A stretch of 64,000 bases of DNA from an uncultured Erysipelotrichaceae bacterium (GTDB lineage Bacteria; Bacillota_I; Bacilli_A; Erysipelotrichales; Erysipelotrichaceae), in the NCBI GenBank assembly GCA_903789495.1, contig CAIFEQ010000002.1, positions 107,788 through 171,787 of the forward strand, read 5' to 3'. How positions within the stretch are numbered: position 1 is the first letter of the stretch; each line of letters starts with the position of its first letter. Positions 56,178 through 63,963 of the stretch are shown one piece after another. Below the pieces are notes generated by a model. It did not search any database. It worked only from the letters and a program-made list of their open reading frames with translations, and had not been told where the DNA came from. The position numbers were made by a program, and so were the translations under genes.

Positions 56178-57082
56178 AGCAGGTCCTGGTCATTGCCGGG
56201 CCGACTGCCTCGGGCAAGAGTGCCTTTGCGGTGCAGTGTGCCAGACGCTTCGGGGGCGAGATCATCAGCGGGGATTCCATTCAGGTCTACCGCGGTCTGA
56301 ACATCGGGTCCGGCAAGGTCACGGCCGAAGAAATGCAGGGCATCCCCCATCATCTGCTGGATATCCGGGACCCGGATGAACCCTATTCTGTGGCCCAGTT
56401 CCAGCAGGACGGCCGGTCCCTGATTGAACAGATTGCTTTTCCGATCGTGGCCGGGGGCACGGGTCTGTATCTGAAGGCCCTGCTGTACGACTACAGCTTT
56501 TCTGCGGAAGCGCAGGGCGAACCGGCCGATCCGGAACTGGAACGGTACGGCAATGCGGAGCTCTATGAAATGCTGCGGGAAAAGGATCCGGTCCAGGCGG
56601 GCAAGATCCATCCCAACAACCGCCGGCGCCTGCTGCGGAGTCTGACGATCCTCAAACGAACGGGGAAACCGCAGTCGGAGCTGGAACAGGAACAGAGTCA
56701 TACGATGATCTATGATGTCTTCATTGCCGGCTGTACGATGGAGCGCAGCGTCCTCTATCAGCGGATCAGCCGGCGGGTCGAACAGATGTTTGCGCAGGGC
56801 CTGGAGAAAGAGGTCCGGGGCCTGCTGGAGCAGGGCTATACCTTTCAGGATCCCGGCCTGCAGGGGATCGGCTATAAGGAATGGGAAGGGTATTTTGCCG
56901 GTGCGATATCCCGGACAGAATGCCGGACGCTGATTCAGCAGCACAGCCGGCAGTATGCCCGGCGGCAGTATACCTGGCTGAACCACCAGATGCCGGTCCA
57001 CTGGTTCAATCCGCTGCAGGACGAGGAAAGAGAAGAAATGCTGAGGGAGATCGAAACATGGCACAGGAACTCGAACGGGTAA
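56174..57082 (+). CDS. miaA: tRNA dimethylallyltransferase
   Basis: 302 aa. Adds a dimethylallyl group to A37 of tRNAs reading U-starting codons. P-loop AGPTASGKS (8-16), GDSIQVYRGLNIGSGK, HHLLDIRDP, GGTGLYLKALLYDY, and the C-terminal QYARRQYTWL region. ATG overlaps the mutL stop (ATGA). Confidence 0.96.
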   Translation: MKQVLVIAGPTASGKSAFAVQCARRFGGEIISGDSIQVYRGLNIGSGKVTAEEMQGIPHHLLDIRDPDEPYSVAQFQQDGRSLIEQIAFPIVAGGTGLYLKALLYDYSFSAEAQGEPADPELERYGNAELYEMLREKDPVQAGKIHPNNRRRLLRSLTILKRTGKPQSELEQEQSHTMIYDVFIAGCTMERSVLYQRISRRVEQMFAQGLEKEVRGLLEQGYTFQDPGLQGIGYKEWEGYFAGAISRTECRTLIQQHSRQYARRQYTWLNHQMPVHWFNPLQDEEREEMLREIETWHRNSNG

Positions 57083-57798
57083 GACTCCTGCTGGGCGAAG
57101 AAGCCCTGCAGAAGCTGCAGAACAGTACGGTCCTGGTGGCCGGCATCGGCGGGGTCGGTTCCTATGCCGTGGAAGGACTGGCGCGGACCGGGGTCGGTCA
57201 TCTGATTCTGATCGACAAGGATACCGTCGACGTGACCAACCTCAACCGGCAGATCATGGCCGATCATGACACGATCGGCCGACAGAAGTGCGCGGCGATG
57301 GCCGCCCGGATCCACAGCTATGCCCCGGACTGTGTCGTGGAGGGAATGAACCAGCTGGTGGACAGCAGCTGTCTGCGAAGACTGACGGATTGCGACTTTG
57401 CGATTGATGCGGTTGATACCGTGGCCGCCAAGCTGGACTTCATTCAGGCCTGCCATGACTGCCAGGTGCCGTTTGTCTCGGCCACCGGCATGGGCAACCG
57501 CCTGGATCCTTCCCGGATCCGGATTGTCGATCTGATGGAAACCTCTGGCGACCCGCTGGCCAAGGCGGTCCGCGTGCAGGCCCGGAAGCGGGGCATTGCG
57601 TATCCCGTTCCGGTCCTCTTCAGCAGCGAACTGCCGCGGCTCCATCAGAATACCGTGGTCAACCCGGACGGCAGGACCCGGAAGGAACGCATCCCGCCGG
57701 CCAGTACGATCTTCGTACCGGCCGCAGCCGGTCTGCTGGCCGCCAGCTATGCGGTACGGGTGCTGATCGGGGATCTGCAGTGGCCCGGTACACACTGA
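57058..57798 (+). CDS. tcdA: tRNA threonylcarbamoyladenosine dehydratase (ThiF/TcdA family)
   Basis: 246 aa E1-like enzyme that cyclises t6A37 to ct6A. ATP-binding VLVAGIGGVGSYAVEGLARTGVGHLILIDKDTVDVTNLNRQ, and AIDAVDTVAAKLDFI, are typical. It starts inside miaA with a GGGAGA site, so the three genes mutL-miaA-tcdA form one coupled unit; miaA and tcdA both modify position 37 of tRNA. Confidence 0.92.
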   Translation: MAQELERVRLLLGEEALQKLQNSTVLVAGIGGVGSYAVEGLARTGVGHLILIDKDTVDVTNLNRQIMADHDTIGRQKCAAMAARIHSYAPDCVVEGMNQLVDSSCLRRLTDCDFAIDAVDTVAAKLDFIQACHDCQVPFVSATGMGNRLDPSRIRIVDLMETSGDPLAKAVRVQARKRGIAYPVPVLFSSELPRLHQNTVVNPDGRTRKERIPPASTIFVPAAAGLLAASYAVRVLIGDLQWPGTH

Positions 57799-57811
57799 GG
57801 CGGCAATGTAT

Positions 57812-57870
57812 TTGACAAGCCGGAAAGCTCTGATATCTTATTTTCTGAACAGGACTCCCTGTTCAGGAGG
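57812..57870 (+). promoter_or_regulatory. BI-1 gene promoter and SD-overlapping leader hairpin
   Basis: TTGACA (57812-57817), 16-base spacer, TGA-TATCTT (-10 57834-57839). The transcript begins at about 57846 with a 9-base stem CTGAACAGG / CCTGTTCAG (57845-57853, 57858-57866), whose 3' arm takes the first bases of the AGGAGG ribosome binding site (57865-57870). Confidence 0.65.
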
Positions 57871-57876
57871 AATCTG

Positions 57877-58599
57877 ATGAGCGAATTTGAACGGGACTCG
57901 GTCTTCAGTCAGTCCCATGATGGTCTGCAGGACTTCATGATGGAAGTCTTTACCCGGATGGGTGTGGCCCTGATTGTGACTGCGGTGACCGCATATCTCT
58001 GTTACCAGAGTCTGATCTCCGGCGGCCTGATGTACAGCCTGCTGGTGAATCACTACTACCTATTCTTCTGGGGCACCATGCTGGCCCAGTTCGGCATCTG
58101 CATCGGTCTGTCCGCCGGGCTGAACCGGATGAAGCCTTCAACTGCCAGCACGCTGTTCTATGTCTACGCGGTGGTCACCGGCATCACCTTCAGCATTCTG
58201 CCCCTGATCTTTGAGGTTGGCACGATCTTCACGGCGTTCCTCTTTGCGGCCGCGATGTACATCTGCTGCCTGATCATCGGCAAGAATACGAAGACGGACA
58301 TGACCCGCTTCAGCGGCCTGCTGCTCGGGGCGCTGTTTGCCCTGATCCTGGCCGGTCTGTTCAGTGCCTTCATTCCGTTCTTTGCCGGCACCTTCGGCGT
58401 CAGCGTGCTGGGCATCATCGTGTTCCTGGCCCTGACGGCCTATGACACGCAGATGATCAAGCGCTACTACTACAGATCGGAAGGCTTTGACACCCTGCAG
58501 GGCAACCTGTCGGTCTACTGTGCCTTCAATCTGTACCTGGATTTCATCAACGTCTTCCTGTACGTGCTGCAGCTTCTGGGCTCCCGCCGCAGAGACTGA
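57877..58599 (+). CDS. Bax inhibitor-1/YccA family membrane protein
   Basis: 240 aa, seven transmembrane segments. Typical segments: SAGLNRMKPSTASTLFYVYAVVTGITFSILPLIFE, and FLALTAYDTQMIKRYYY with the conserved Asp of the di-aspartyl pH sensor. Bacterial BI-1 proteins act as pH-sensitive Ca2+ leak channels or FtsH modulators. Monocistronic. Confidence 0.92.
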   Translation: MSEFERDSVFSQSHDGLQDFMMEVFTRMGVALIVTAVTAYLCYQSLISGGLMYSLLVNHYYLFFWGTMLAQFGICIGLSAGLNRMKPSTASTLFYVYAVVTGITFSILPLIFEVGTIFTAFLFAAAMYICCLIIGKNTKTDMTRFSGLLLGALFALILAGLFSAFIPFFAGTFGVSVLGIIVFLALTAYDTQMIKRYYYRSEGFDTLQGNLSVYCAFNLYLDFINVFLYVLQLLGSRRRD

Positions 58600-58619
58600 A
58601 GCAGCCGCAGAAGAAGCGA

Positions 58620-58643
58620 AGAGCCGCCCGCGGGCGGCTTTTT
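58620..58643 (+). terminator. Terminator after the BI-1 gene
   Basis: AGCCGCC ... GGCGGCT followed by TTTTT. Confidence 0.9.
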
Positions 58644-58695
58644 CCTGCTGTTCTGTGAAAACTGATACAATAGAAACCAGAAGAAGGTGATTCCC

Positions 58696-59400
58696 ATGAG
58701 ACTGGCTGAGCACAGTTTTCACGAGTACTATCATCATTACATGGTCTTTGAGGCAGATGCGCTCACCGAACGTCTGAAGGAGAAGATCCCGGTGACGGCC
58801 GATGACTGTTTTGCGCTTTGCACCAATGGGGTAGAGAAAGGGGGACGCCTTCGCTTCCCGGTGCTGTCCATCGGGTCTTCTTGGGATCTGTATGCCAAGG
58901 GTCTGCATCATAAGCAGATGCTGGGCACCTTTGAGGCCGAGGAAGTCATGGGGCTGGATCTGAAGATCCTGCCGCAGCCCAGCTTTGAGATGGTGCAGAA
59001 GGGTTCCCGCTACTTTGAGGAGCAGGAAACCTGGGCCGATGATGAACTGCTGCGCACCCGCCAGGATACCCGGCTGGATGCGGTGCGGTTCCTGGCCTAT
59101 CCGGATATCGTGCTGATCGGGTTCATGACCGACCAGAGCATCCAGGAGTACCCGGTGCAGATGCGCGACTTCAACGGGCCCTTTGCGGAGGGCCGGCTGA
59201 CGGTCCAGCCGGATCTGGAAGGCCTGCACGAGAATGATCTGGTCCGGGCGCTGCCCTACAGCATTGCCGGTCAGGTGCGGCTGCTGGCGGTCTTCACCGG
59301 CGATCACCTGAGTTCAGAAGAGGAGAAAGCGTATCAGGATCTGCTGCAGGGCGGAGCCCGGGAAGGGTTCGGCTTCAGCGTGCACAGCCTGAAGAACTGA
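58696..59400 (+). CDS. Protein of unknown function paired with a CpXC protein
   Basis: 234 aa, soluble, no signal peptide. I recognise no domain. His-rich start (HSFHEYYHHY), and a middle region PVLSIGSSWDLYAKGLHHKQMLGTFEAEE. TACAAT about 20 bases before an AGAAGG site supports the start. It lies 6 bases before the CpXC-domain gene, so the two are cotranscribed and likely act together. Confidence 0.75.
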   Translation: MRLAEHSFHEYYHHYMVFEADALTERLKEKIPVTADDCFALCTNGVEKGGRLRFPVLSIGSSWDLYAKGLHHKQMLGTFEAEEVMGLDLKILPQPSFEMVQKGSRYFEEQETWADDELLRTRQDTRLDAVRFLAYPDIVLIGFMTDQSIQEYPVQMRDFNGPFAEGRLTVQPDLEGLHENDLVRALPYSIAGQVRLLAVFTGDHLSSEEEKAYQDLLQGGAREGFGFSVHSLKN

Positions 59401-59406
59401 AAAGTC

Positions 59407-60042
59407 ATGCGAACGGTAGCCTATAACTGTCCCTACTGCGGGAAGTCCATGGAAGTGGATGTCTATGATGTGGTCCATGCCCGGGAAGAGCCCGAGCTGC
59501 GGGAGCGGGTCCTGAGCGGGGATCTCTTCCGCATTTCGTGTCCCCACTGCAAACATGATTTCATGGTGCAGTATCCCCTGGTCTATATTGACCAGGATCA
59601 CCGCTTTGTCTGCTGGCTGTCCGAGCAGGATGCCGGCACGGCCATGCAGGAATATGCCAGGCCGCTGGACCGGCAGGGTTATGTCCTGCGGCGCTGTCCG
59701 ACCCTGCGGGAACTGGTGGAGAAGATCCAGATCCTGGAGGACGGGGCCGATGATGTGATGGTTGAACTGGCCAAGTATGACTGCTTCATCGAATTCGTCA
59801 CCAACAAGAAGGGCAAGGCCGAGGAGGTCACCTCGGTGGAATACCAGCGGACGGAAAACGAGGTCATGAAGATCAATGTCCGCACCGATGACAAGGGGAT
59901 GTCCTTCCTGATTCCGATCTCTCTCCTCAGGGAGGAGATGGAACAGAACAGCGCCCGCTATGCCGTGGACAATACGACCTTCCCGGTCGTCAATGAACAG
60001 TGGATGGTCTCCCTGTTCCAGAACAGCAGTACCAAAAACTGA
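59407..60042 (+). CDS. CpXC-domain zinc-ribbon protein
   Basis: 211 aa. Two CPxC knuckles, CPYC (C8, C11) and CPHC (C45, C48), define a zinc ribbon of the CpXC type. The rest is an alpha/beta region with no known motif (DRQGYVLRRCPTLRELVEKIQILEDGADDVMVELAKYDCF). Function unknown. No good ribosome binding site in the 6-base gap, so translation is likely coupled to the upstream gene. Confidence 0.75.
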   Translation: MRTVAYNCPYCGKSMEVDVYDVVHAREEPELRERVLSGDLFRISCPHCKHDFMVQYPLVYIDQDHRFVCWLSEQDAGTAMQEYARPLDRQGYVLRRCPTLRELVEKIQILEDGADDVMVELAKYDCFIEFVTNKKGKAEEVTSVEYQRTENEVMKINVRTDDKGMSFLIPISLLREEMEQNSARYAVDNTTFPVVNEQWMVSLFQNSSTKN

Positions 60043-60047
60043 GCAGA

Positions 60048-60076
60048 GGAAAAGCCGTGGCGGAACACGGCTTTCC
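60048..60076. terminator. Bidirectional terminator
   Basis: AAAGCCGTG ... CACGGCTTT with A/T flanks, between convergent genes. Confidence 0.85.
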
Positions 60077-60078
60077 TG

Positions 60079-60945
60079 TTACTCTTTTTCTTTTTCTGCC
60101 TTGCGGTCGAGGATTTCGATGATCAGCTCCGGCCCCTTTTCAAAGCCGTAGCCGGTGAAGGCATTCTGAATCTTTCGGGCTTCCATCGGCACCGTGCCAT
60201 AGAGCTTAGGCAGACCGAGCTCCGTGGTCTTTTCTCTGGCAAAATCGAAGCAGGCTCTGGCATCGCCGCGGTACCAGGCGATGTAGCGGCCGCGGTTTTC
60301 CAGCATGCGGCAGCCGAAGATGAGTGCATTCTTACCATCGGTATAGATCATGTGCCGACCGATCAGATACTGATACAGCTCTTCCGAGAAACGCATCCAG
60401 GTGCGGTTCAGGGAAATCCAGCGGCCCCAGTCAGCCCGGTCGGAATCGATGAGGGTGATGGCTTCGGACAGCCGGGTCACTTCCCGCCAGGCGGAAAGAT
60501 CGATCTTCCTGGGTTTTGCCTCAGAAAGATCCAGGACAAACTCCCGGAAGCGGCCGCCGAGTCGGAAGCCGTTGAGCTCGGCCAGGCCCTTGCTGGCCTT
60601 GTTGGTCATGCCGGTATACATGCCGACCTCCTCGGCATCGTACTGTTCGGCCAGTTCCAGATAGCGTTTGTAGATGGTCTTGCCGGCTCCGTGACGCTGC
60701 CATTCCTTTTTCACCCGCAGGCATTCCAGCCAGCCGTCGCCATTGGGCATGACGGAATACATCCCCATGCCCACGGCTTCTTTACCTGCCCTGACCAGGA
60801 CCATCTCTCCCTCGTTGCCCTGTTTTTCCAGATAGAAGAAGCGGTCGTCGTAGACATAGCCATAGCCGGGCAGCGCACTGGATTCAATCGCAACCAGATC
60901 GTCGATGTCCGCCATGGAGGCGGCAGATACCTTGAATTCTGTCAT
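60079..60945 (-). CDS. GNAT family N-acetyltransferase
   Basis: 288 aa. An N-terminal GNAT domain (about 1-150: MGMYSVMPNGDGWLECLRVKKEWQRHGAGKTIYKRYLELAE, acetyl-CoA loop QRHGAG) plus a second, divergent GNAT-like half (ITLIDSDRADWGRW...FDFAREKTTELGLPKLYGTVP). Substrate unknown. ATG 60945 has AAGGAG upstream. Its promoter region faces that of perR; a minus-strand TATAAT lies at 60985-60980. Confidence 0.8.
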   Translation of the reverse strand: MTEFKVSAASMADIDDLVAIESSALPGYGYVYDDRFFYLEKQGNEGEMVLVRAGKEAVGMGMYSVMPNGDGWLECLRVKKEWQRHGAGKTIYKRYLELAEQYDAEEVGMYTGMTNKASKGLAELNGFRLGGRFREFVLDLSEAKPRKIDLSAWREVTRLSEAITLIDSDRADWGRWISLNRTWMRFSEELYQYLIGRHMIYTDGKNALIFGCRMLENRGRYIAWYRGDARACFDFAREKTTELGLPKLYGTVPMEARKIQNAFTGYGFEKGPELIIEILDRKAEKEKE

Positions 60946-61004
60946 AAGGGTTCTCCTTTTCCTTCCTGTACCCAGCCCCATTATACTGTGAACATTCTGT
61001 GATA

Positions 61005-61027
61005 ATTTTGAGAATTGTTCTCAAAAT
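61005..61027. promoter_or_regulatory. PerR/Fur-type operator
   Basis: ATTTTGAGAA-TTG-TTCTCAAAAT, perfect inverted repeat, 7-1-7 core TGAGAAT-T-GTTCTCA. It lies between the divergent GNAT and perR genes, right before the perR -35. A partial second copy (TTGAGAATGG) lies at 61056-61065. Confidence 0.7.
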
Positions 61028-61029
61028 AC

Positions 61030-61057
61030 TTGAAATCCGAAAAGATCCTGCTATATT
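61030..61057 (+). promoter_or_regulatory. perR-rubrerythrin promoter
   Basis: TTGAAA (61030-61035), 16-base spacer, TATATT (61052-61057). Confidence 0.6.
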
Positions 61058-61085
61058 GAGAATGGTTCACAGAAAGGAAGAGACG

Positions 61086-61475
61086 ATGAACGGAAAAAAG
61101 ACCAGACAGAAAGCCGTGATTCTGGACGCCATCCAGGGGCCGAATGTCCATCTGAGTGCCGAACAGGTTCTGCAGAAAGTGCAGCAGGAAGATCCCGGAA
61201 TCGGTCTGGCAACCGTTTACCGGAATCTCAATGCCTTCTGCGAGGAGCATCTGATCCAGAAGATCAGCGGCCGGGGCTACAGCTACTTCGATGGCAACCC
61301 GGTGCCGCATGATCATCTGCACTGCCGGGTCTGCGGGAGAATCTTCGATGTTCCGGATGACTATGATGCAGGCATGGATGCCAGAGCAGAAAAGAACCTG
61401 AGCTGCCAGATCGATTCCCATTCGACAACGTATGAAGGAATCTGTCAGGAATGTCTGAAAAAACAGAAGAACTGA
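61086..61475 (+). CDS. perR: PerR-like peroxide-responsive Fur-family repressor
   Basis: 129 aa. DNA-binding helix [14 protein letters not shown]; metal site PHDHLHC; structural zinc CRVC and CQEC. Asp88 in RIFDVP occupies the place where PerR has Asp and Fur has Glu, and H22 (VHLSAEQV) matches the oxidisable N-terminal histidine. First gene of an operon with rubrerythrin, 16 bases apart. ATG 61086 has AAAGGAAG upstream. Confidence 0.85.
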   Translation: MNGKKTRQKAVILDAIQGPNVHLSAEQVLQKVQQEDPGIGLATVYRNLNAFCEEHLIQKISGRGYSYFDGNPVPHDHLHCRVCGRIFDVPDDYDAGMDARAEKNLSCQIDSHSTTYEGICQECLKKQKN

Positions 61476-61491
61476 AGGAGGAAAAAAGATT

Positions 61492-62061
61492 ATGAAGTAC
61501 AGATGCACAGTTTGCGGTTACATTTATGACGAAGACAGAGAAGGCGTGAAGTTCGCCGATCTGCCCGATACCTGGACCTGCCCGACCTGCCATGCACCGA
61601 AATCCAAGTTTGTCCCGATGGAAGAGGGCAAGACCTGGGCCAGTGAGCATGTCGTCGGCATTGCCAAGGATGTCCCGGAGGACATCAAGAAGGACCTGGA
61701 AGCCAACTTCACGGGTGAGTGCTCCGAAGTCGGCATGTACCTGGCCATGAGCCGGGTTGCCTTCCGCGAAGGCTATCCGGAAGTCGGTCTGTATTATGAG
61801 AAGGCCGCCATGGAAGAGGCCAACCACGCTGCCCGCTTTGCGGAACTGCTGGGTGAGGTCGTCACCGACAGCACCAAGAAGAACCTCGAAATGCGTGTCG
61901 AGGCCGAGTATGGTGCCACAGCCGGCAAGACGGATCTGGCCAAGCGTGCCAAGGCGGCCAACCTGGATGCCATCCATGACACGGTCCATGAGATGGCCCG
62001 TGATGAAGCCCGTCATGGCAAGGCCTTCGAAGGTCTGCTGAACCGCTACTTCAAGGACTGA
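61492..62061 (+). CDS. rbr: Reverse rubrerythrin
   Basis: 189 aa. N-terminal rubredoxin domain (C5, C8, C30, C33: CTVCGY, CPTCHA) precedes the ferritin-like di-iron domain ([42 protein letters not shown]). This order is the reverse rubrerythrin type of anaerobes, an NADH-linked H2O2 reductase. Strong AAGGAGG site. Cotranscribed with perR. Confidence 0.95.
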   Translation: MKYRCTVCGYIYDEDREGVKFADLPDTWTCPTCHAPKSKFVPMEEGKTWASEHVVGIAKDVPEDIKKDLEANFTGECSEVGMYLAMSRVAFREGYPEVGLYYEKAAMEEANHAARFAELLGEVVTDSTKKNLEMRVEAEYGATAGKTDLAKRAKAANLDAIHDTVHEMARDEARHGKAFEGLLNRYFKD

Positions 62062-62073
62062 ACCGCTGAACCG

Positions 62074-62097
62074 GGAGAGTGAAAGCTCTCCTTTTTT
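62074..62097 (+). terminator. Terminator of the perR-rbr operon
   Basis: GGAGAG-TGAAAG-CTCTCC followed by TTTTTT. Confidence 0.92.
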
Positions 62098-62151
62098 GGT
62101 TCACACAATTTTCCAAATTTGTGACATAATCTGACGACGGCTCTTTCCTAC

Positions 62152-62266
62152 TATAGGATTGCAGAAGAAATTCTGTGCTGAATGTCTGCTCCCCCTTTGG
62201 CGGTTCATTCAGATTCTATCCCCTAAATATTGTCTTAGAGAGAGGCCCTGCAGGAGGGCCTTTTCT
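62152..62266 (+). ncRNA. Candidate small RNA ending in an intrinsic terminator
   Basis: A 115-base stretch in the 62098-62348 gap without a credible ORF. It contains CTGAATG ... CATTCAG (7 bp) and ends with GGCCCT-GCAGG-AGGGCC-TTTT (62244-62264). The infA promoter lies downstream of that terminator, so it is either a separate RNA or a premature-termination leader. The upstream promoter is weak (possible -10 near 62149-62157). No match to 6S, SRP RNA or tmRNA that I can see. Confidence 0.3.
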
Positions 62267-62277
62267 CATTCCCCTGC

Positions 62278-62305
62278 TTGCAGGGCGGCCGGAGTCTTGT
62301 ATAAT
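62278..62305 (+). promoter_or_regulatory. infA promoter
   Basis: TTGCAG (62278-62283), 16-base spacer, TATAAT (62300-62305). Confidence 0.6.
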
Positions 62306-62348
62306 GATTCTGTCGTGTAACAACACTGTACGGAAAGGAGAGATTTGT

Positions 62349-62564
62349 TTGGGCGATAGAGACGCAATTCGTGTAGACGGCGTGGTGGAGGATACTCTGC
62401 CGAATGCCTTCAAGGTAAAACTGGAGAACGGTATGGAGGTGCGGGCATCCCTGGCGGGCAAGCTGCGGATCCATCATATCCGGATTCTGCCGGGGGATCG
62501 GGTGACGGTAGAACTTTCCCCCTATGACCTGTCCAACGGACGGATCGTTTACCGGAATAAATAA
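62349..62564 (+). CDS. infA: Translation initiation factor IF-1 (solitary copy, TTG start)
   Basis: 71 aa OB-fold protein: [55 protein letters not shown] is clearly IF-1. The start is TTG 62349 with AAAGGAGA 7 bases upstream; the usual MAKED start is replaced by LGDRD. IF-1 is normally in the ribosomal protein operon before rpmJ; here it stands alone with its own promoter and terminator-bounded unit, so it may be a second copy. Confidence 0.9.
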   Translation: MGDRDAIRVDGVVEDTLPNAFKVKLENGMEVRASLAGKLRIHHIRILPGDRVTVELSPYDLSNGRIVYRNK

Positions 62565-62570
62565 TTGTCA

Positions 62571-62610
62571 GAAAAAAATGCAGGCCGTGATCCTTCTGAT
62601 CACAGCCTGC
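62571..62610 (-). terminator. Terminator after the alpha/beta hydrolase gene
   Basis: Minus-strand GCAGGC(T)GTGATC ... GATCAC(G)GCCTGC followed by ATTTTTTT. Confidence 0.88.
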
Positions 62611-62619
62611 CTTGCTGTT

Positions 62620-63472
62620 TCAGGCGCAGAGTTTTTCGATGAACGAGGCGACGTAGCGGATCATTGCGATCCGGCTGGAGTCCAGACCGTGGGTGCCCGG
62701 CACGCTCTTATGCATGAGCAGAGCCTGGGAACCTTCCTTTTTCAGTCCGTCAAACAGCGGCCTGACGTCGGTTTCGTAGTGGATCAGCGGATCGCTCTTG
62801 CCGGTGACGCAGCAGATGTTCATGTCCTTCAGATCGTGCACCGCGCTCTGATAGGCATATTCCTCGGCGTGGTCGTAGATGTCCCGGAGCATGACCTCGG
62901 CCCCGTCGGTATGCATGATCAGGCCTTCCTGCATGAGGGCCTTCATGAACTTCAGGTTAGCCGGACTGGCCAGGGCGCTGTTGAACGGGGCCAGCAGGAT
63001 GATGCCTTTCAGCCAGGGGCACTTCCGGGCCGCATTGACACACGTGTTGCCGCCCATGGAATGCCCGGCCAGGAAGATCTTCTCGGGATCAATGTGGTAC
63101 TTCTTCGGCCACCAGCGGCGGGCATAGCGGGCAATGGTCACCGCATCTTCGACACAGTTGGAAACCAGATACTTTCCTTCCGATCCCCAGGCCCCGCGGT
63201 GATGCACATTCACGCAGACACAGCCGGCCCGGCGCAGACTGAAGAGCAGATCATCGTTGCGGCCGGTGCCCGGGAAGCCATGGAAGAAGATCACACAGGG
63301 ACGGGGCTGATCATAGCTGCCGTCCGGATACAGGATCTCGCCATAGAGATGACTGCCCTGGACGGTGATGTCCAGACCGGCATAGCCGGCCATGTCCTGT
63401 CCCTCGATATATGGGCAGTCTCTGAACAGATACTCTTTGCGGAAGCAGCGGTAGTTGTTTTTTTTCTGCCAT
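62620..63472 (-). CDS. Alpha/beta hydrolase (acyl peptidase/esterase-like), apparent frameshift at an A8 tract near the start
   Basis: About 283 aa. Oxyanion region IFFHGFPGTGRNDDL, nucleophile AGHSMGGNTC, and late His in PGTHGLDS. The best start is ATG 63472, with AAGGAA upstream and a TATAAT at 63516-63511 on the minus strand. From there MAEK enters eight As (63458-63465 on the plus strand) and is one base out of frame; with seven As it reads MAEKNNYRCFRKEYLF and joins the hydrolase. The only longer in-frame start, ATG 63510, overlaps the -10. Either the A count is wrong, slippage restores frame, or the gene is switched off. Confidence 0.7.
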
Positions 63473-63540
63473 GATAGGTTCCTTCTTTCCTCAATACCTG
63501 CTGTCTTCATTATAGTCAGACCGGCGCACCGACGCGAACA

Positions 63541-63549
63541 TGCTAAGAT
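63541..63549 (+). promoter_or_regulatory. Extended -10 placing +1 on the serine hydrolase start codon
   Basis: TGC-TAAGAT, -10 at 63544-63549; the predicted +1, 63556, is the A of the ATG. No ribosome binding site. Confidence 0.45.
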
Positions 63550-63555
63550 AAACAC

Positions 63556-63963
63556 ATGAACACGCCGAACGGTCTGTCCCGGGAAACAAGACAAGGCATC
63601 CATGATCTCTTTGCGTCAGTCCTTAAGCAGAAGCTGGTGCCGGGACTGGGCTATACGGTGGTCACCGAGGAAGAGACCTGCCAGGGCTGGCTGGGCTGCC
63701 GGGATCTGACGACCGGTGAGCCGATGGGAGAGGACTGTCTGTATGACTGCGCCTCGCTGACCAAGGTCATGGTCACCACGCCCCTGATCCTGCGGGCGGC
63801 CCGGCAGGGGAGGCTGAAGCTGGCAGATCCGCTGTCCGCGTATCTGCCGGACTATCAGGGCCCGGCCACGATTGCCCAGTGCCTGCTGCACAGCAGCGGC
63901 TACCGGCCGGGACAGATCGATTACCGGTACATGAAGAAAGAAGAAGTTGAAGTGAAAAAGTAA
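63556..63963 (+). CDS. Beta-lactamase-family serine hydrolase, C-terminally truncated
   Basis: 135 aa. The N-terminal part of a class C beta-lactamase/penicillin-binding-like hydrolase: nucleophile Ser and Lys in CASLTKVM (SxxK), then LSAYLPDYQGPATIAQCLLHSSGYRPG. Family members run to 300 aa or more; here the similarity stops at about base 63930 and a Lys/Glu-rich tail (MKKEEVEVKK) leads to a stop. Later catalytic motifs are absent, so the product is probably inactive. Confidence 0.75.
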   Translation: MNTPNGLSRETRQGIHDLFASVLKQKLVPGLGYTVVTEEETCQGWLGCRDLTTGEPMGEDCLYDCASLTKVMVTTPLILRAARQGRLKLADPLSAYLPDYQGPATIAQCLLHSSGYRPGQIDYRYMKKEEVEVKK

